Assembly (NCBI GenBank): GCA_003339415.1
Contig: PDHQ01000050.1
Coordinates: 46,295-110,294 of the forward strand
DNA from: Ophiocordyceps camponoti-saundersi (nom. inval.)
Taxonomy: Eukaryota; Ascomycota; Sordariomycetes; Hypocreales; Ophiocordycipitaceae
Reading direction: 5' to 3'
Length of the DNA stretch: 64,000 nucleotides
Shown piece after piece: positions 37,774 to 49,541 of the stretch; within the stretch, counting starts at the first letter, position 1; each line of letters opens with the position of its first letter. Below the pieces are notes generated by a model that saw only the letters and a program-made list of their open reading frames with translations, was not told the origin of the DNA and did not search any database. The translations under genes and the position numbers were made by a program.

Positions 37774-37915
37774 TATAGTAATATAAGGTAGGTATAGGCT
37801 ATCGGGTAAGTATACTAATATATATATATTATATATATGCTAGGTCTAGGCTAGGATAGCTAGGCTAGGTCGTGTGCGAGGTCGGGCGGGGCTGGTCACG
37901 TGGACCCCCTCAACA
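37774..37915 (-). repeat. 5' LTR of element D (142 bp)
   Basis: Intact copy ending in ...ccctcaaca. The outermost 60 bp retain TG and CA, marking the right edge of the RIP-mutated block. The target duplication gttat follows at 37916-37920, then normal single-copy DNA. Confidence 0.92.
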
Positions 37916-37920
37916 GTTAT

Positions 37921-39573
37921 ATACGTCCGTGGATACGAGTAAGATCGTATACATATAAGAGCAGAGAGATGTAAGAAAAATTTGTAAAAAAAATTCTCTC
38001 GGGCTTGAGGATGAGAAGGAGAGTAGGAGTGATGCTCTCCCCGTAAGAATCAGGTCCAAAAAAAAAATCCAGTCTGCATATGCATGCGTGTAGGTCTCTC
38101 TGTCTGTCTGTCTGTCTTGCCTGTCTTTGTCTGTCTCTCCGTCTGTCTGTAATCTGTATGTATGTCTGTATGTAGGTGTGCAGAGAGTAGGTAGTATGCA
38201 TGTATGAGTATGTATGCGCATATCCCTTACCTCCTCCTGCACCAGCAGCGCAGGTACGAAGACAGCCGAGGCCGTAAGTCAGGTCAGGTCAGGTCAGGTC
38301 AGCGCCATCATCGGCTGACCAATGGCACCATCAACAGGCCATGAGTCTGAAAAAATCTCTCTCTTTCTCTCTCTCTCTTCTCATCTCATCTTCCTCTTAC
38401 CAATGCTATGCATAAATGTACATCTGTATCTGCAAGGTAGGTAGGTATATGATGGGATGCTTGCATGATAATGATACAATCGTCATCAATCAATCACTCG
38501 ATCCCATCAATCAATCAATCAATCAATCAGAGAAAGAAAAAAGTGGGACGCACAACTCACGCCCTCCCCTTCCCCTCCGATCCTCCGCCCGCCCCATTTT
38601 TATCCCTTCTTGGGCCCCCCCCCCGGTCATTGGCCAACATCAAGGAGTCACCCCGGCATCGGCGGATCGGTGGAGCCTCCTCTTCCCCCGGGTCTCCTCG
38701 GCTCCTTCGGTCGGATAAAAGCTCCGCTCCCTTGGCAGCAGCAGCAAAACAAAAGCACACATAGCATATCCAGTGAAGCATAACACGGCCGAAAGAGCAA
38801 AAGGGAAGGACAGAAAAAAAAAAAAAAGAAAACAAGGGACTCTGCATCCATCACCGACATCCTCATTGTTTGAGACACAAAAGCCAGTAAATTGATTCAT
38901 GGCTTTTCAGCTCTTCGTCGGCTACGAGACCTGTCCATCTCGCTTGCTGCCTGCCTGCCTGCCTGCCTAGGTAGGTACCGTCCTGTCCCTCTCCCATCTC
39001 TTCCCTGTCTGCATCTTCCACATCCGACGCTTCGGTCGTTTCCTCTCGCAAAATCCAGAGAGTCCCCGTCTCCCAATTTTCGTGTCCCCCAATGTCGTAA
39101 TCCGCATCCAGTCTTTCACCCGTACCATGCAAGTAAACACCAGGTAAGAGAACCACCCATCTCTTCTGCCGTCACCCCAGCTTCGTCCTCAGGAATCATC
39201 CTTCTCAGGAAGAGGAAAGGGGAAAAAAAAAAAAAACTCCTTGCCGCGGAGGCCATCGACCGTCTTGCGGAGAACTCGGTAGAAATGAAATGAAAAGGAA
39301 AAAGAAACATGCGTCCCAAGGTCAATTACAAAAAAACTTTTTTCTCCAGTTTTGGTATGCAGTGCTCCGAACCATGCCAGCCGCTCCGATTTTAGGTTTG
39401 AGAGAGAAAACGAACAAAGGGAATAAAGTATAAGGGACCAGGAGGAAAAGATAGCAATGACACATTTGTCGAGTTGAGATGAGGTCGGACCATCAACGGT
39501 CGACGCTATGATGAGTTGCGAGGTTTCTAGACGCGTATGCGGTTGCGTCGTCGGCATGTGGTCGGATGACCGG
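37921..39573. other. gene-free flank between the nest and the Ecl1-type gene
   Basis: Normal-composition intergenic DNA with a CTGT repeat (about 38,095-38,150), GGTCA repeats (38,279-38,300) and CAAT repeats near 38,490-38,528. A minus-strand frame at 38863-39156 (97 codons) looks less biased than its neighbours but has no recognisable domain; it lies within the probable 3' flank of the Ecl1-type gene. Confidence 0.55.
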
Positions 39574-40038
39574 CTAATGTGACCGCCTTCTCTGCAGGCG
39601 GACCTGCTCAAACGAGATGGCGTATGCCTTGAGCTCTTGTCTCGACTTGTCCGAGAGGTGGCTCGCGTCGACGGATGAAGCCATGCTCTGCATCGAGCAA
39701 AGGCTGCTGTGGGAACTCGACGGGGTGAGATTGGGGACGGACGTCGCCGGTGTAGATGGTTGACCGAGGTAGAAGGACAGCTTGCTCAGCGGACCCCTGT
39801 TGAACTCGAAGGGTGGAGGTAGACATAGTCGGTGACTGGAGAGTCGTGTTGTCGCGGGCCCGTCACAGGGAGCCACGGGGCCGGGCGAGCTGGCCTGAGA
39901 GCAAGGCGTCGTCGTTGTCGTCGTCGTCGTCTCGTGATCGGCCAGCCGGCACGACTCGGAGCAGTATGCGGCGCCGTCGCTGTGGACCTGCTTGTCACAG
40001 GCAAGGCAGAATTGATGGGTCCAGAGGTCGAGAGCCAT
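39574..40038 (-). CDS. Ecl1-type zinc-binding life-span regulatory protein
   Basis: A 154-residue intronless protein starting MALDLWTHQFCLACDK, followed by VHSDGAAYCSESCRLADHE. The paired cysteines at residues 11, 14, 26 and 30 form the short zinc-binding signature of the Ecl1 family, known in fission yeast for extending chronological life span and responding to nutrient and metal stress. The middle is Ser/Thr/Pro-rich, and the C-terminus ends in SRQELKAYAISFEQVRLQRR, also conserved in filamentous relatives. An upstream in-frame Met at 40188 would add 50 residues, but the conserved family starts at MALDL, so 40038 is preferred. Likely nuclear or nucleo-cytoplasmic; its exact role here is inferred from the family. 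Confidence 0.85.
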   Translation of the reverse strand: MALDLWTHQFCLACDKQVHSDGAAYCSESCRLADHETTTTTTTTPCSQASSPGPVAPCDGPATTRLSSHRLCLPPPFEFNRGPLSKLSFYLGQPSTPATSVPNLTPSSSHSSLCSMQSMASSVDASHLSDKSRQELKAYAISFEQVRLQRRRSH

Positions 40039-42326
40039 GGTAGGCGTGGTGAGTTGCCGTAGTGTAGCAACGTTTTGTGTGTTTTCTTTTTTGTTTCGAA
40101 CGATCGAGCAACGACTTTTGTTTGTAACGGTAGCAGCGAGCAGTTTGTCGATGACGATTGAGGATGAGTCACAGCGTGGTGGAGCCAAACACGCTTTACC
40201 GGCAGGAGAGAGGAGGAGTAGGAGGCAATGGAAAGAGGAAGATCAGGAGAGAAGTCGGAAGCGGGCTGAAGAAGGCAGACGATGAAATGATGAAAGAAGA
40301 GGAAGCAGGAAGAGAAAGAAGAAGAAGAAGAAGAAGCAGGAAGAGAAAGGAAGAGAAGAGAAGAGAATAAATGCGAATGCTATGAGAAGAGGAGATGGGA
40401 GAAGCAGGAGGTGAAGGAGGAGTCAGAGCAGGAAGAGTGAGGAGGGCAACGGGATGGATATGTACTACTATGCATGCATGTACTCCGTACATAGTACGTG
40501 TACTAGTATGCATGTATTGAGTGGAGCGGCAAAGGTGGAGGAGCAGGAGGAGGAGGAGGAGGACGAAGAGGAGGAGGAGGATGACCCAGGTCTTGAACGA
40601 GACAGCAGCCCTTGTTAGCGCCGTTGGCAGCTGCGACTTGCGTACCTGCCGACAAGGACCCATGAGCCACCCACCGGTCCCGAGTGCAGGAGCGTCGATG
40701 AGGGCAGTCTTAGCAGTGCCGCATGTAGAGGCAGTGCGAGAAAGGAGAATTTCAACACGGCCTTGGACTTTTGGCTGCGACACAGTCTGCAGTGTCTCTT
40801 CTAGAGCACTGTAGTGATCCGGCGGGGATATGCGGCGACGCATGACCTGCACAGTGATCCATCTCGCACGGTACAACGCGATGTGCGACCGTACCGGCTG
40901 AGGCAGAGAAATCGCTTCAGGCACGGTGTCGGTACAAGACAGGGGGCCTCACTCACGTCGCATCGGGGAAAGGGGAGAGGGGTGGGGGGGTGTGAGAGGT
41001 GTGAATCGATATCGCCACGAATTTGAAGGCAAAGAGGGAAAAAAAAAAGAAACAAAAGAAAAGAATTTCTGGACAAGAGAAAGAGAGAGAAAAAAAAGAA
41101 AGAACACACACAGACACACAAAAGAGCATGAAAAAGGCTGCGTCTGCCCCTCTCTCCCTCTCACTCTACCCAGACCGTCCCACCCCTCCTCCTCCTCCTC
41201 CTCCTCCTCCTCTTCCACCACCTCTTCCACCCCTCCAAATGCCCTGCAGGCCGCGTCGAAAAAAGCGAAAGTGATGACGATTGAAATTGGGCAAAAGACG
41301 GCGAGTAAGAAAGAGGCAGAGTGCAAATAATTTTTTTTTCTCACAACATAAAATAAATTGAATTAAAATAAAAAAGCATGTGTGTTTTTTTTTTTGCACT
41401 TCTTTGTTGCCCTCTCTTTTTTACTGTTGCCTGCAGGATTTTTTAAACACCCCTTCCTTCCGGAGGGCACTATTGTTCAAGGCGACGAAGTTTTTTTTTT
41501 CCTTCCTTTTATGCGTTTGTGGACTTGTTTTTGACTTGGCTTTCTGTGGAGGGTTGAATATGGTAATGTATCTACTGCTGTATGTTCGTGTGTGTATGTA
41601 CATAGATGTAGGGAGGTAACACCGTAGTTGGAGTTGGTAGGTAGGAAATGCTTTCTCTCGAGTTGGTTTCTTCTTCTTCTTCTTTTTTTTTACTTGTGTG
41701 AGAGAAACTGTTTTACAGATTTACTATTCAATAAAGATGTATCCCTATCAAAAGAGTAAAACAGGCGGTGGGTTGTTGTAGGTACCTGGTAGGCACTTTC
41801 ATCATCGCCATCATCATCATCAATTATCATCAATGCCACAAGTCGCGGTTCCACATCATGTTTCGACTCGCTACTTTTGCTGTTGTTCTATCCGTGCCTA
41901 CCTACTCTTTTTTTTCCCTTCTCCTTTCTCCACACACCACCGCCTTCTCCCCTCCCTTTTCCCCCCTTACTCTCTTTCTTCTTTCTTTCCTTTCACTCTC
42001 GACTCCCTCAGCTCTCACTCTCTCTTAAACTCTCTCGCCCTGCTGTTGCTGCTCCGGGTTGCTTTTTTATGGATGGATCTCCGGCGGGCCCCCCTCCGTC
42101 CCCTCTTTTTTACTTCCCGCAAGCGAGGCTGAGAAGCACGCCCTTTTTATATGTATGCTCTTTTTTTTGCAAGTATTTATGTATTTTTTTTTAACGAGTT
42201 GACTCACTCACGGTGGAGAAAAGGAAAATCCAGGTCCCACGCTCATCCGAACCCGGCCCTTTTTTTCACTTATGTGTGTGTTTTAGAACTGGGCTTGGCT
42301 TCGGGGAGGGGGGAACGAAAAGGATG

Positions 42327-42369
<43 letters not shown>

Positions 42370-43646
42370 CAGCTCTGGTGGGGGTTGTTTTTGTTGGTTG
42401 GTGGCAGGCAAGGCAAGTAAGTCGTCCGCGGAATCAGGCAGGTTAGGCGTCCTAGATCAATCGACCTAACCTCTGCGGATTAGTCTCTCCTGCACCCGAG
42501 GAGGAGGGGAGAAGGAGGAGGAAGAGGAGTGGACAAAGGGTTGACGAACCTGAACCTGGCTGCTGTCTGAGAGTGCGAGTGAGTGAGTGTTTGTATGTGT
42601 GTATGTATGTATGTACTCGTACGTCTACATGAATGGATGGATGGATAGCATGGGGAAGGGTAGTGGATGGAAGGGTTGGGGGACGGAAAAAAAGGGGAGG
42701 GGTGTGTCGAGGAAATAAACGGGACAGTCAGTCTTTACCTGTACATACAAGGCTACAAGGCTACAACCACATCCTTAAACCGTCCCCCTCCCCTCTATCA
42801 ACGGAGACAGTTTTATTTTCATGTTTCTTTCAATTTGTTTAAAGAGAAAAACACAGTCCTCCCAGAAATAAATACATATATACATATATACTCATACATA
42901 CATACATACATACATACATACATGCCATGTAAGGCAACGGGCGAGGTATGCAGCGTCGTCTATATTCGTCGTTGTGACACGAACGCAGAGAAGGGGAGAG
43001 ACAGAGACAGAAACAGAAACAGAGAGAGTGTGAGAGAAAGAGTGAGAGTGAGAATGAAAATGAAAATGAGGGTTCAGGAACGAGACCCCTCCTCCTCTTT
43101 CGCCCCCCCCCTTCCATAACGGAGCAAACACGTAACCCGTGCATCTGTAATCCGTAGCTGCGCCTTCATTTCGCGAGGGATTACGATGGTCAATTTCGTG
43201 GTAGATGAATGCTCTGTATATGTATGTATGCACATGCACGCATACATAGTATATACATACCTAGGTAGGTAGGTATTTGATACGATGATGGAGGTTGAAG
43301 AGACGAAGAAGACGATGGATGACATGTAATAATCGCAGGAATAAAACATCTCTCCAACGCACCACTTGCTACCTACCTCTCTATACCTGTATCCGTAGAC
43401 TGATACCATACATACGTATCCGTGCCTAGTAGGTAGGCATCCCTACACTAAGCATCAACTCAGGGACTGCTATTTCAGACACACACAAAAAGAGGCGACC
43501 TCAAACACGCCCCGCTGAGGTGAGCAAGTTTTTTTCTGGTGTCTTTCTCTGTTCTTCTGACCCTGTCTCAGCCGCCTTGGAAAAGCGAGCGAGCGAGTGA
43601 GAGCGGAAGCTAGAGGGAGGGAGGAGGGGGAACCCAGACAAAAGAG

Positions 43647-43681
<35 letters not shown>

Positions 43682-46600
43682 GAGACACAGACAAGGAGAG
43701 AAAGAGGAAAGACATGATTGGAAAGAAGAAAAAGAGAAAGTAGAAGAAGAAAAAGAGAAAGTAGAAGAAGAAGAAGAAGAAGAAGAAGATGGTGATGATG
43801 ATGATAATAATGACGATGATGATGCTATTGATGATGATCATTGTGCAACCTTATTCCGTTATCCGTCCTGCAGCCGTTTCGCAACCGGGTTTAGCGTCAC
43901 CATCCCCGTCTCGACGTTTAGCGCTTGCTCATCGCGTTTCTGCCCCCCCGTCTATTCGTGTCCGAGTAATCCGTACTCCGTATCCGTATAGCACATGTAT
44001 GTATGTATGTATGTATGTAGGTGAAGGGAAAGAAGAAGAAGAAAGGGAAAAAAAAAAAGGCTCGACGAATGCTAAACTACGGATACATGATTGACAGGTA
44101 GGTTATTACATAGAGGAGAGACTGAGAAAGTCTTGAAGTTGTTCTTTTTTCCTTTTTTTTCCCACCTGATGGGAGCATGTTGGTGCCCAAATCTGTGCCT
44201 TGCTTTTTTTTTCCCTTTCTCATCCTTCTTTTCTTCTTCTTTTTTTCTTTCCTTTTCTTGCATCGTACCAATAGATAGGTAAGCAGATGCAGAGATGGAA
44301 GGGAGACGAGGACGAGGGAGGAAGAGTGAGAGGCAGGAGGGAAAGTGATGGAGGGAGGGAGGGAGGGAGGGGAGTTGGTCATTCAAGTGGGGAACGAATA
44401 CATACATACGCGTGTTGAGTCTACCGAACCAAGCCAGGCCAAGCCAAGCCAAGCCAAAAGGTAAGGCGGACGGGACTGATATGAAAGAGAGAGAGAGAGA
44501 GAGAGAGAGATGAGAGGGCGGGCAGAGAATCGGCTGGACGGACGGACGGATGGATAGACGGGGTGCAGCGCGGGGAAAAGGGGAGGGGGCGGGCCTCGGC
44601 TGGCCTCGTCTCGCACGGCATGGCATGGCATGGCATCGCATCGCATCGCATCGCATCGCATACATACATACATACTACATACATACACACTCGCACATAC
44701 GGATACACGTCTACACAGACGTATGTATGTCCGCACATACTACACACATCATACACATAAATACTCACGCATGCATACCGTACATACATACATACTCCGT
44801 ACACCTGGTAGGCAGATTGTACGATGCCTACATATATCCGTACAGCCTATCAACGACTCTGCCCCGTCCTCCGTCCCCCTCCCCCTCCCCCTTCCCCTCT
44901 CCGTCTCTGGCTATCTAGGTAGGCACCTAGTCCAGTCCGGCCCAGGAACCAGGCCGCCATTAGCCCAGTTCGAAGCCTTTCCCCAATCAGAGTCAAGTTG
45001 ACTTTTTCTTCTCCTTCTTCTTCCTGTTTCTCCTCAACTATCAACCATCAACTCAACCACCTACATAACAACCATCCATCCCTACTTTCTCCCCTTTCCA
45101 TACCTTACCTCACTAACCCACGAAGTCTCAACACACAGGCAAAGACGCCTTCTTTTTTTTTTGCCGCTGTCCGGTTCGTAAGAACTAGAGTCATATGAGA
45201 AAAGTAATGGAACGTTTTGCTGAGACAGGTTCGTTCTGGAATTCGTGCCAGTTCCGGAACTCGTTCATTCCCCCCTCGGCTTTTACCCAACCTCGTCAGC
45301 TGTTTTTTTTTTTGCCTTGTCTAGGGGTCTCATCCCTGTCTAAGCCTCGACACCCACCATCCCATCCATACATACGTCCGTATATATGTATGTAAGTACA
45401 TACATGCAAATTTTTTTTCTTTTCTACATCGCCCTTTGATAGGACCATGTGGATTGGATGGTGGTGTGAGGTGGTCTGCTTTTGGATGAGGGGGGTTCCA
45501 AAGGGGGGGGGGGGGAGGGAAAGGATGGGACCCTGCGGGCACATCACTGGTCACTAGGAAAAAAACACCTGAGCAGTCAGTCGTCGGCCAGCAGGAGAAA
45601 AAAAAAAGGGGACTGACTGAGTCTCGAGAATATGTTTCCCTTGATTACGGATACCCTTTTGTTTTTCTCTTCTTTGAACCCTTTTGAATCAGAATCTACG
45701 AGAAAAAGGGGGGGAGGAACAAGGAACAGGGAGGGGGGGGAGAAAGGAAGGGAAGCGCCTACTATCCCGTAGTCACAACCACATCCTTTCCATCCGGACA
45801 TTTTCCCACATGGGCAGCAGCAGCAGCAGCAGCATCGTCCATCGACAAGCGCGGCTCCAGTCAGCCAACCAGCATTGGGCACTTTGGGTGGCATGCATCT
45901 CAAAAAAATTTCGCCATGTCCAAAGAGGCTTGCGTCTCCTGACTGGGGTGTGTGGTCAAGGCAAAAAAAAAAGCCTGCTCGTCCATACATGCATATCGAC
46001 AGACTACCGTACTCTACGTACGTCTGTACATGCATGTGTATCCGTACATGCAGTATATTGCCACCCTCTACGACCTGCATTCGTCTGTTTCTGGGGAAAT
46101 GGAGGGGGGGAAGGGCTTGCCTGGGAGGCAAAGGCGGAGGAGGCGGAGAAGGTATAACGAGAGGGGGGAAATGGGGAGGGGGGGGGCAAAATAATAGCAT
46201 AGCCTGATGATGCTTCATATCACGTCGGTGACGTAGGTTGTGCCAATAAACTCTTTTCTTCCTTTACTTGCTTCATCCTCTCCATCTCTGTTCCCTGTAA
46301 GCGTCTTGACTGATCGACTCCCACGAGGCGAGCTGCAGCCATGCTTTTCTTCCTGCGTGTTTTACCCATCATCTCCTCCTCCTTTATTTACTTTCTTTTT
46401 TTCTTCCTAATCCTTCTCCCTCCTTCTCTTCAATCTTAATTTCCCCCCCCTTTTGCCCTGTTCCAACGGCTTTAGCTTCTCCCCCTTCTTTTTAGATAAC
46501 GGGAACGTACATGGTTGGAGACTCTATGTAACCAATGCAGGTTTTTCTCATGAGGAAGAGGGTGTAGCGGGATGAGGCTCGGCCCTTGGAAGCTTCTTGT

Positions 46601-48412
46601 GTCCGTAGTCCTGAACATGCTTCTTTGGCCCGTTGATAGAGGGATAGCGAGGGGAAAGAAAAAAGAAAAACAGCTGCAATCACATGAGTAGCGAAAAAGG
46701 GAAGAGAAAGAGAAAGAGAGAGAAAAGAAAAAAAACGAATTCAGAATCAGAATCAAAAGAAAGAAGGAGAGAAAGAAAGAAAGAAAGGTGCCCGTCGTCG
46801 ACGCCCCCCCCCCGGGGGCCACGTTGCAGACGAGGGTGGGGATTGCATGGAAGCAAAGGAAAGGAAAAAAAACGCCCGGTCAGATATGATGAAAGCTATC
46901 CCTTGTATGTACGGTTTCTTGCATGGTGGGTGTGGTTGGCCCGAGTATCACAAGTATCGATGAAGCAGCAGCATTAGCCTTTCCATAGTACTATTGATCA
47001 AGGAGAGTGTGTGAAAGAGAGAGAGAGGCGGGCAAAGAGAGTGAGGGGGGGATAATAAAAAAAAAGAGCTCCCTTGATTGGCAATTCGGTCCATCTGGCC
47101 GATTAGCGTCGTCACTCTCTCATGCGCAGGTGTGAATGAGGAGGTACGGATATTGCTCGAGTTGCTAGCACCGGACCAGTCAGTCTAACGGACATGGCCG
47201 ATTCGCCGACGGGCTGGACGAACGCCTACTAGCTTGTTAGTGCCGGGGCCGTAAGATGGATGATGATGATGATGATGGGGGGGGGGTGGGCTTCGGTTCA
47301 GAACTCGTCATCGAATGGGGGGAGGAATATATCACGCGCGGAGAGGCTGAAAAGAGAGAGAGAGAAAGACACCCATTTCTCGTCCTCTTTTTTTTTTGCT
47401 GCTTTTCAGCCCGTAGGCAGCTAGATAGTCAGGCGGATGGATGGGAAGAACGGGTAGCGGCGCGCCCGGACACACATCCCATTGAGAAGAAGCCGTGTCT
47501 CACCAGGGAGAGCGTTAGAGGGGGGGGGTGTGTGGGAGGTAGGATAGACGGGCCTGATGGTTGCTTTCTGACTGGCTCGTCTCGTGAGCAGTGAGGCTCT
47601 CGTTTCTCGTCATGGACCCCGTACCGTACCTGGCCTGGATAGGTAGGTAGGTAGGTAGGCTGAGGCCAAAAGAAGGGGGGGGGGGGGGGAATTTGGGGGT
47701 TAGAACGTCTGATAGTCTTGTTTTGCTGGATACGAGGCAGACTTGAACGATGGATTATCCTCCAGACAGGTGAAGAGGGGTGGGAAGAGCTCATTCATAT
47801 CCGGTAGTTTATTGGCAAATCTACTTGAACGGGAGTGTTTTTTTTTTCTTTTTGGGCGCGTCTATGTGAGCATCATACATGTTGATACCTAGTGAAATGG
47901 AACGGGGCGAGCCGTTTTTTTTCGTCTCGTCATTTTTTTTTCAGCCGATGAGTTTGAATAAAGAGAAGAGAAAAAAAAAAAGAAACGAATGCATGGACGG
48001 TAGACAACGTGACTTTCAGCCGCGATGAACGGATCGTTGATTGGGATGGGTTCCTTGCAGTGGATGTTGGTAGCGATTTGCAGAAATGAGATTGCATTCT
48101 TCTTTTCTGTTCACATCACGCCATTTTTTCTTTCTTTCTTTCTTTCAGGAAACAAAGCCTATCGGAGCCGATGGTTGCCTTGTGGGTTTTGCTTTGAGTG
48201 CGGATGGTTATGGAGGGAGGTAGGTTGGGTGGTATGAGGGCGAACAACCCCCCCCCCCCCCTGGGTTTGCCGCTTGTGGCGACTTGCAGTTTTTTTCTTC
48301 GGTGGCCAAGACTTGATGTCTGTTTTCTTTGTAAGAGGGTCGAACATACTTGCATACAGATGTGTGCATGTGTGCGTATGTACGCGTGTGCGTGTGTAAG
48401 TGTGTGTATGTC

Positions 48413-48491
<79 letters not shown>

Positions 48492-49431
48492 CCCCCCCCC
48501 CCCCACCCCCNNNNNNNNNNCTCACAACCTTGGAGGGAACAACCTAGGGTTTTTTCCCCGCGCCCAGTTTTCCCCCGTGTGGGGTTTTCCCCCGGGTAAT
48601 TTTATTTATTTTTGGGGGGGGTGTGTCCCCCCCCCCCCCCCCCCTCATGGTCAACGCCACCGCCACCCCCGTTCGTTGATCCTCCTCGTCATCCGCACCT
48701 TATTGGCCGCCTTGATACCATCTCCATTCTCTCCTCTACGAAGCCGCCGTCCTGAAACGGAGTATTCTTCTACACATGTACATACATCTCTTCAACGTGG
48801 AAAACCATCTATATCAGAGACTGTGAGAGAAGCAGGGGGTTGAGAGACGGCGTTTCAGACGATTGCTGTTGCTGTGACACGGCGTCTCTTTTTTTTTTTT
48901 CTTCCATGGGCGAGGGTGAGTCTATCCATCATTTTGATTCCAACGTGTTCCGTGACGCTGTCTTTGTTTCCATCAATGGACTGGGATGGTTGGATGATGA
49001 TGATGATGATGTGGCGGGCTGGTGGCTGCGCCCGCCATCGGCGTCAGCTATGATGCATTATGTTTTATCTTCATCGTGCATCTGAAACTGATGGAGAAAA
49101 AAAAAAGACGACGTCGGGTCAAGTTGAAGCGACGACGGTGTTATGGCTAGGTAGGTAACTCTGCAAAACCTACCCCATGTTACGAGCTCGTATGTGGTTG
49201 AAGCCAAGGAACAGCACGAGGTTGTACGTCTGTCGTTGAAATTTACTTTTTTTCTTCTTTTTCTTCTATGCTTCTCTTCTCTTCTTTCGTTTTTTCTTAG
49301 ACAAGCTTATGAGTCTGCTTCGTGATCGTTGTGGGGGATCTCGATGTCGATGGCAGCCGAGGCGGAAGCAAGGGGGAGGGGAAGAGATGCTTGTTGGAAA
49401 TGGTATACGGAAGAAACTTACATATATATGC

Positions 49432-49462
<31 letters not shown>

Positions 49463-49541
49463 CGCGTATTAAGAGGATGCTCGTCTTCAACATAACTTAT
49501 GAAGCATCTGCTTCTACGAATCTCACCCCGTCTTCTTCATC
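40039..49541. other. 9.5-kb gene-free microsatellite region
   Basis: No supported gene. It holds GGA/GAA tracts (40,310-40,370 and 40,545-40,580), GA repeats (42,328-42,370, 43,650-43,677, 44,485-44,510), CATA/GTAT repeats (42,895-42,921, 43,995-44,020, 44,660-44,690), CCAAG and GCATC repeats (44,430-44,660), TGATGA repeats (47,256-47,276) and a TA repeat (49,435-49,461). Frames over 100 codons occur on both strands but consist of tract-encoded residues. The first part is probably the long 5' leader and promoter of the Ecl1-type gene; a 242-codon minus frame at 40196-40924 falls there and ends in low complexity. Confidence 0.6.
48414..48520. repeat. C homopolymer run ending in a 10-N assembly gap
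   Basis: About 95 bases of nearly pure C are followed by ten Ns at 48511-48520. The next 120 bp hold further G and C runs and an error-like mix of homopolymers. The sequence around the gap is unreliable. Confidence 0.9.

Larger units (their letters stand above)
7602..37915 (-). mobile_element. LTR retrotransposon D (Ty1/copia), host of the whole nest
   Basis: The outermost element is bounded by a perfect 5-bp target duplication, gttat, at 7597-7601 and 37916-37920. Its 142-bp LTRs are 37774-37915 and the split copy 7602-7607 plus 14883-15018. With A, B, C and their duplicated target bases removed it is about 5.9 kb. Pol is on the minus strand: integrase, copia reverse transcriptase and RNase H remain recognisable. 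A polypurine tract (minus-strand aaaaggggg) directly abuts the 3' LTR at 15019. RIP has destroyed all frames. LTR ends read TA...TA or TA...CA, from TG...CA by transitions. As the only element whose duplication lies in single-copy DNA, it is the oldest insertion. Confidence 0.93.

Noticed and set aside
7597..37920. A Starship-type giant transposon or a centromere as explanation of the 30-kb AT-rich block
   Set aside because: The block resolves fully into four LTR retrotransposons with their own target duplications. There is no tyrosine-recombinase captain gene and no unexplained remainder beyond the passenger frames. A centromere cannot be excluded by sequence alone, but the exact gttat duplication at both ends makes simple nested insertion sufficient.
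38863..39156. 97-codon minus-strand frame with a protein-like composition
   Set aside because: No recognised motif, no splice-supported extension, and it lies in the 3' flank of the Ecl1-type gene; not enough to call a gene.
40196..40924. 242-codon minus-strand frame upstream of the Ecl1-type gene
   Set aside because: Its last third is Leu/Ser runs from GGA/GAA tracts and the first part has no domain; it is better explained as leader or promoter DNA.
43789..44804. Overlapping frames with Met/Ile, Tyr-Val-Cys or Ser-His repeats
   Set aside because: They are encoded by TGA, GTAT and GCATC microsatellites; several frames on both strands are open at once.
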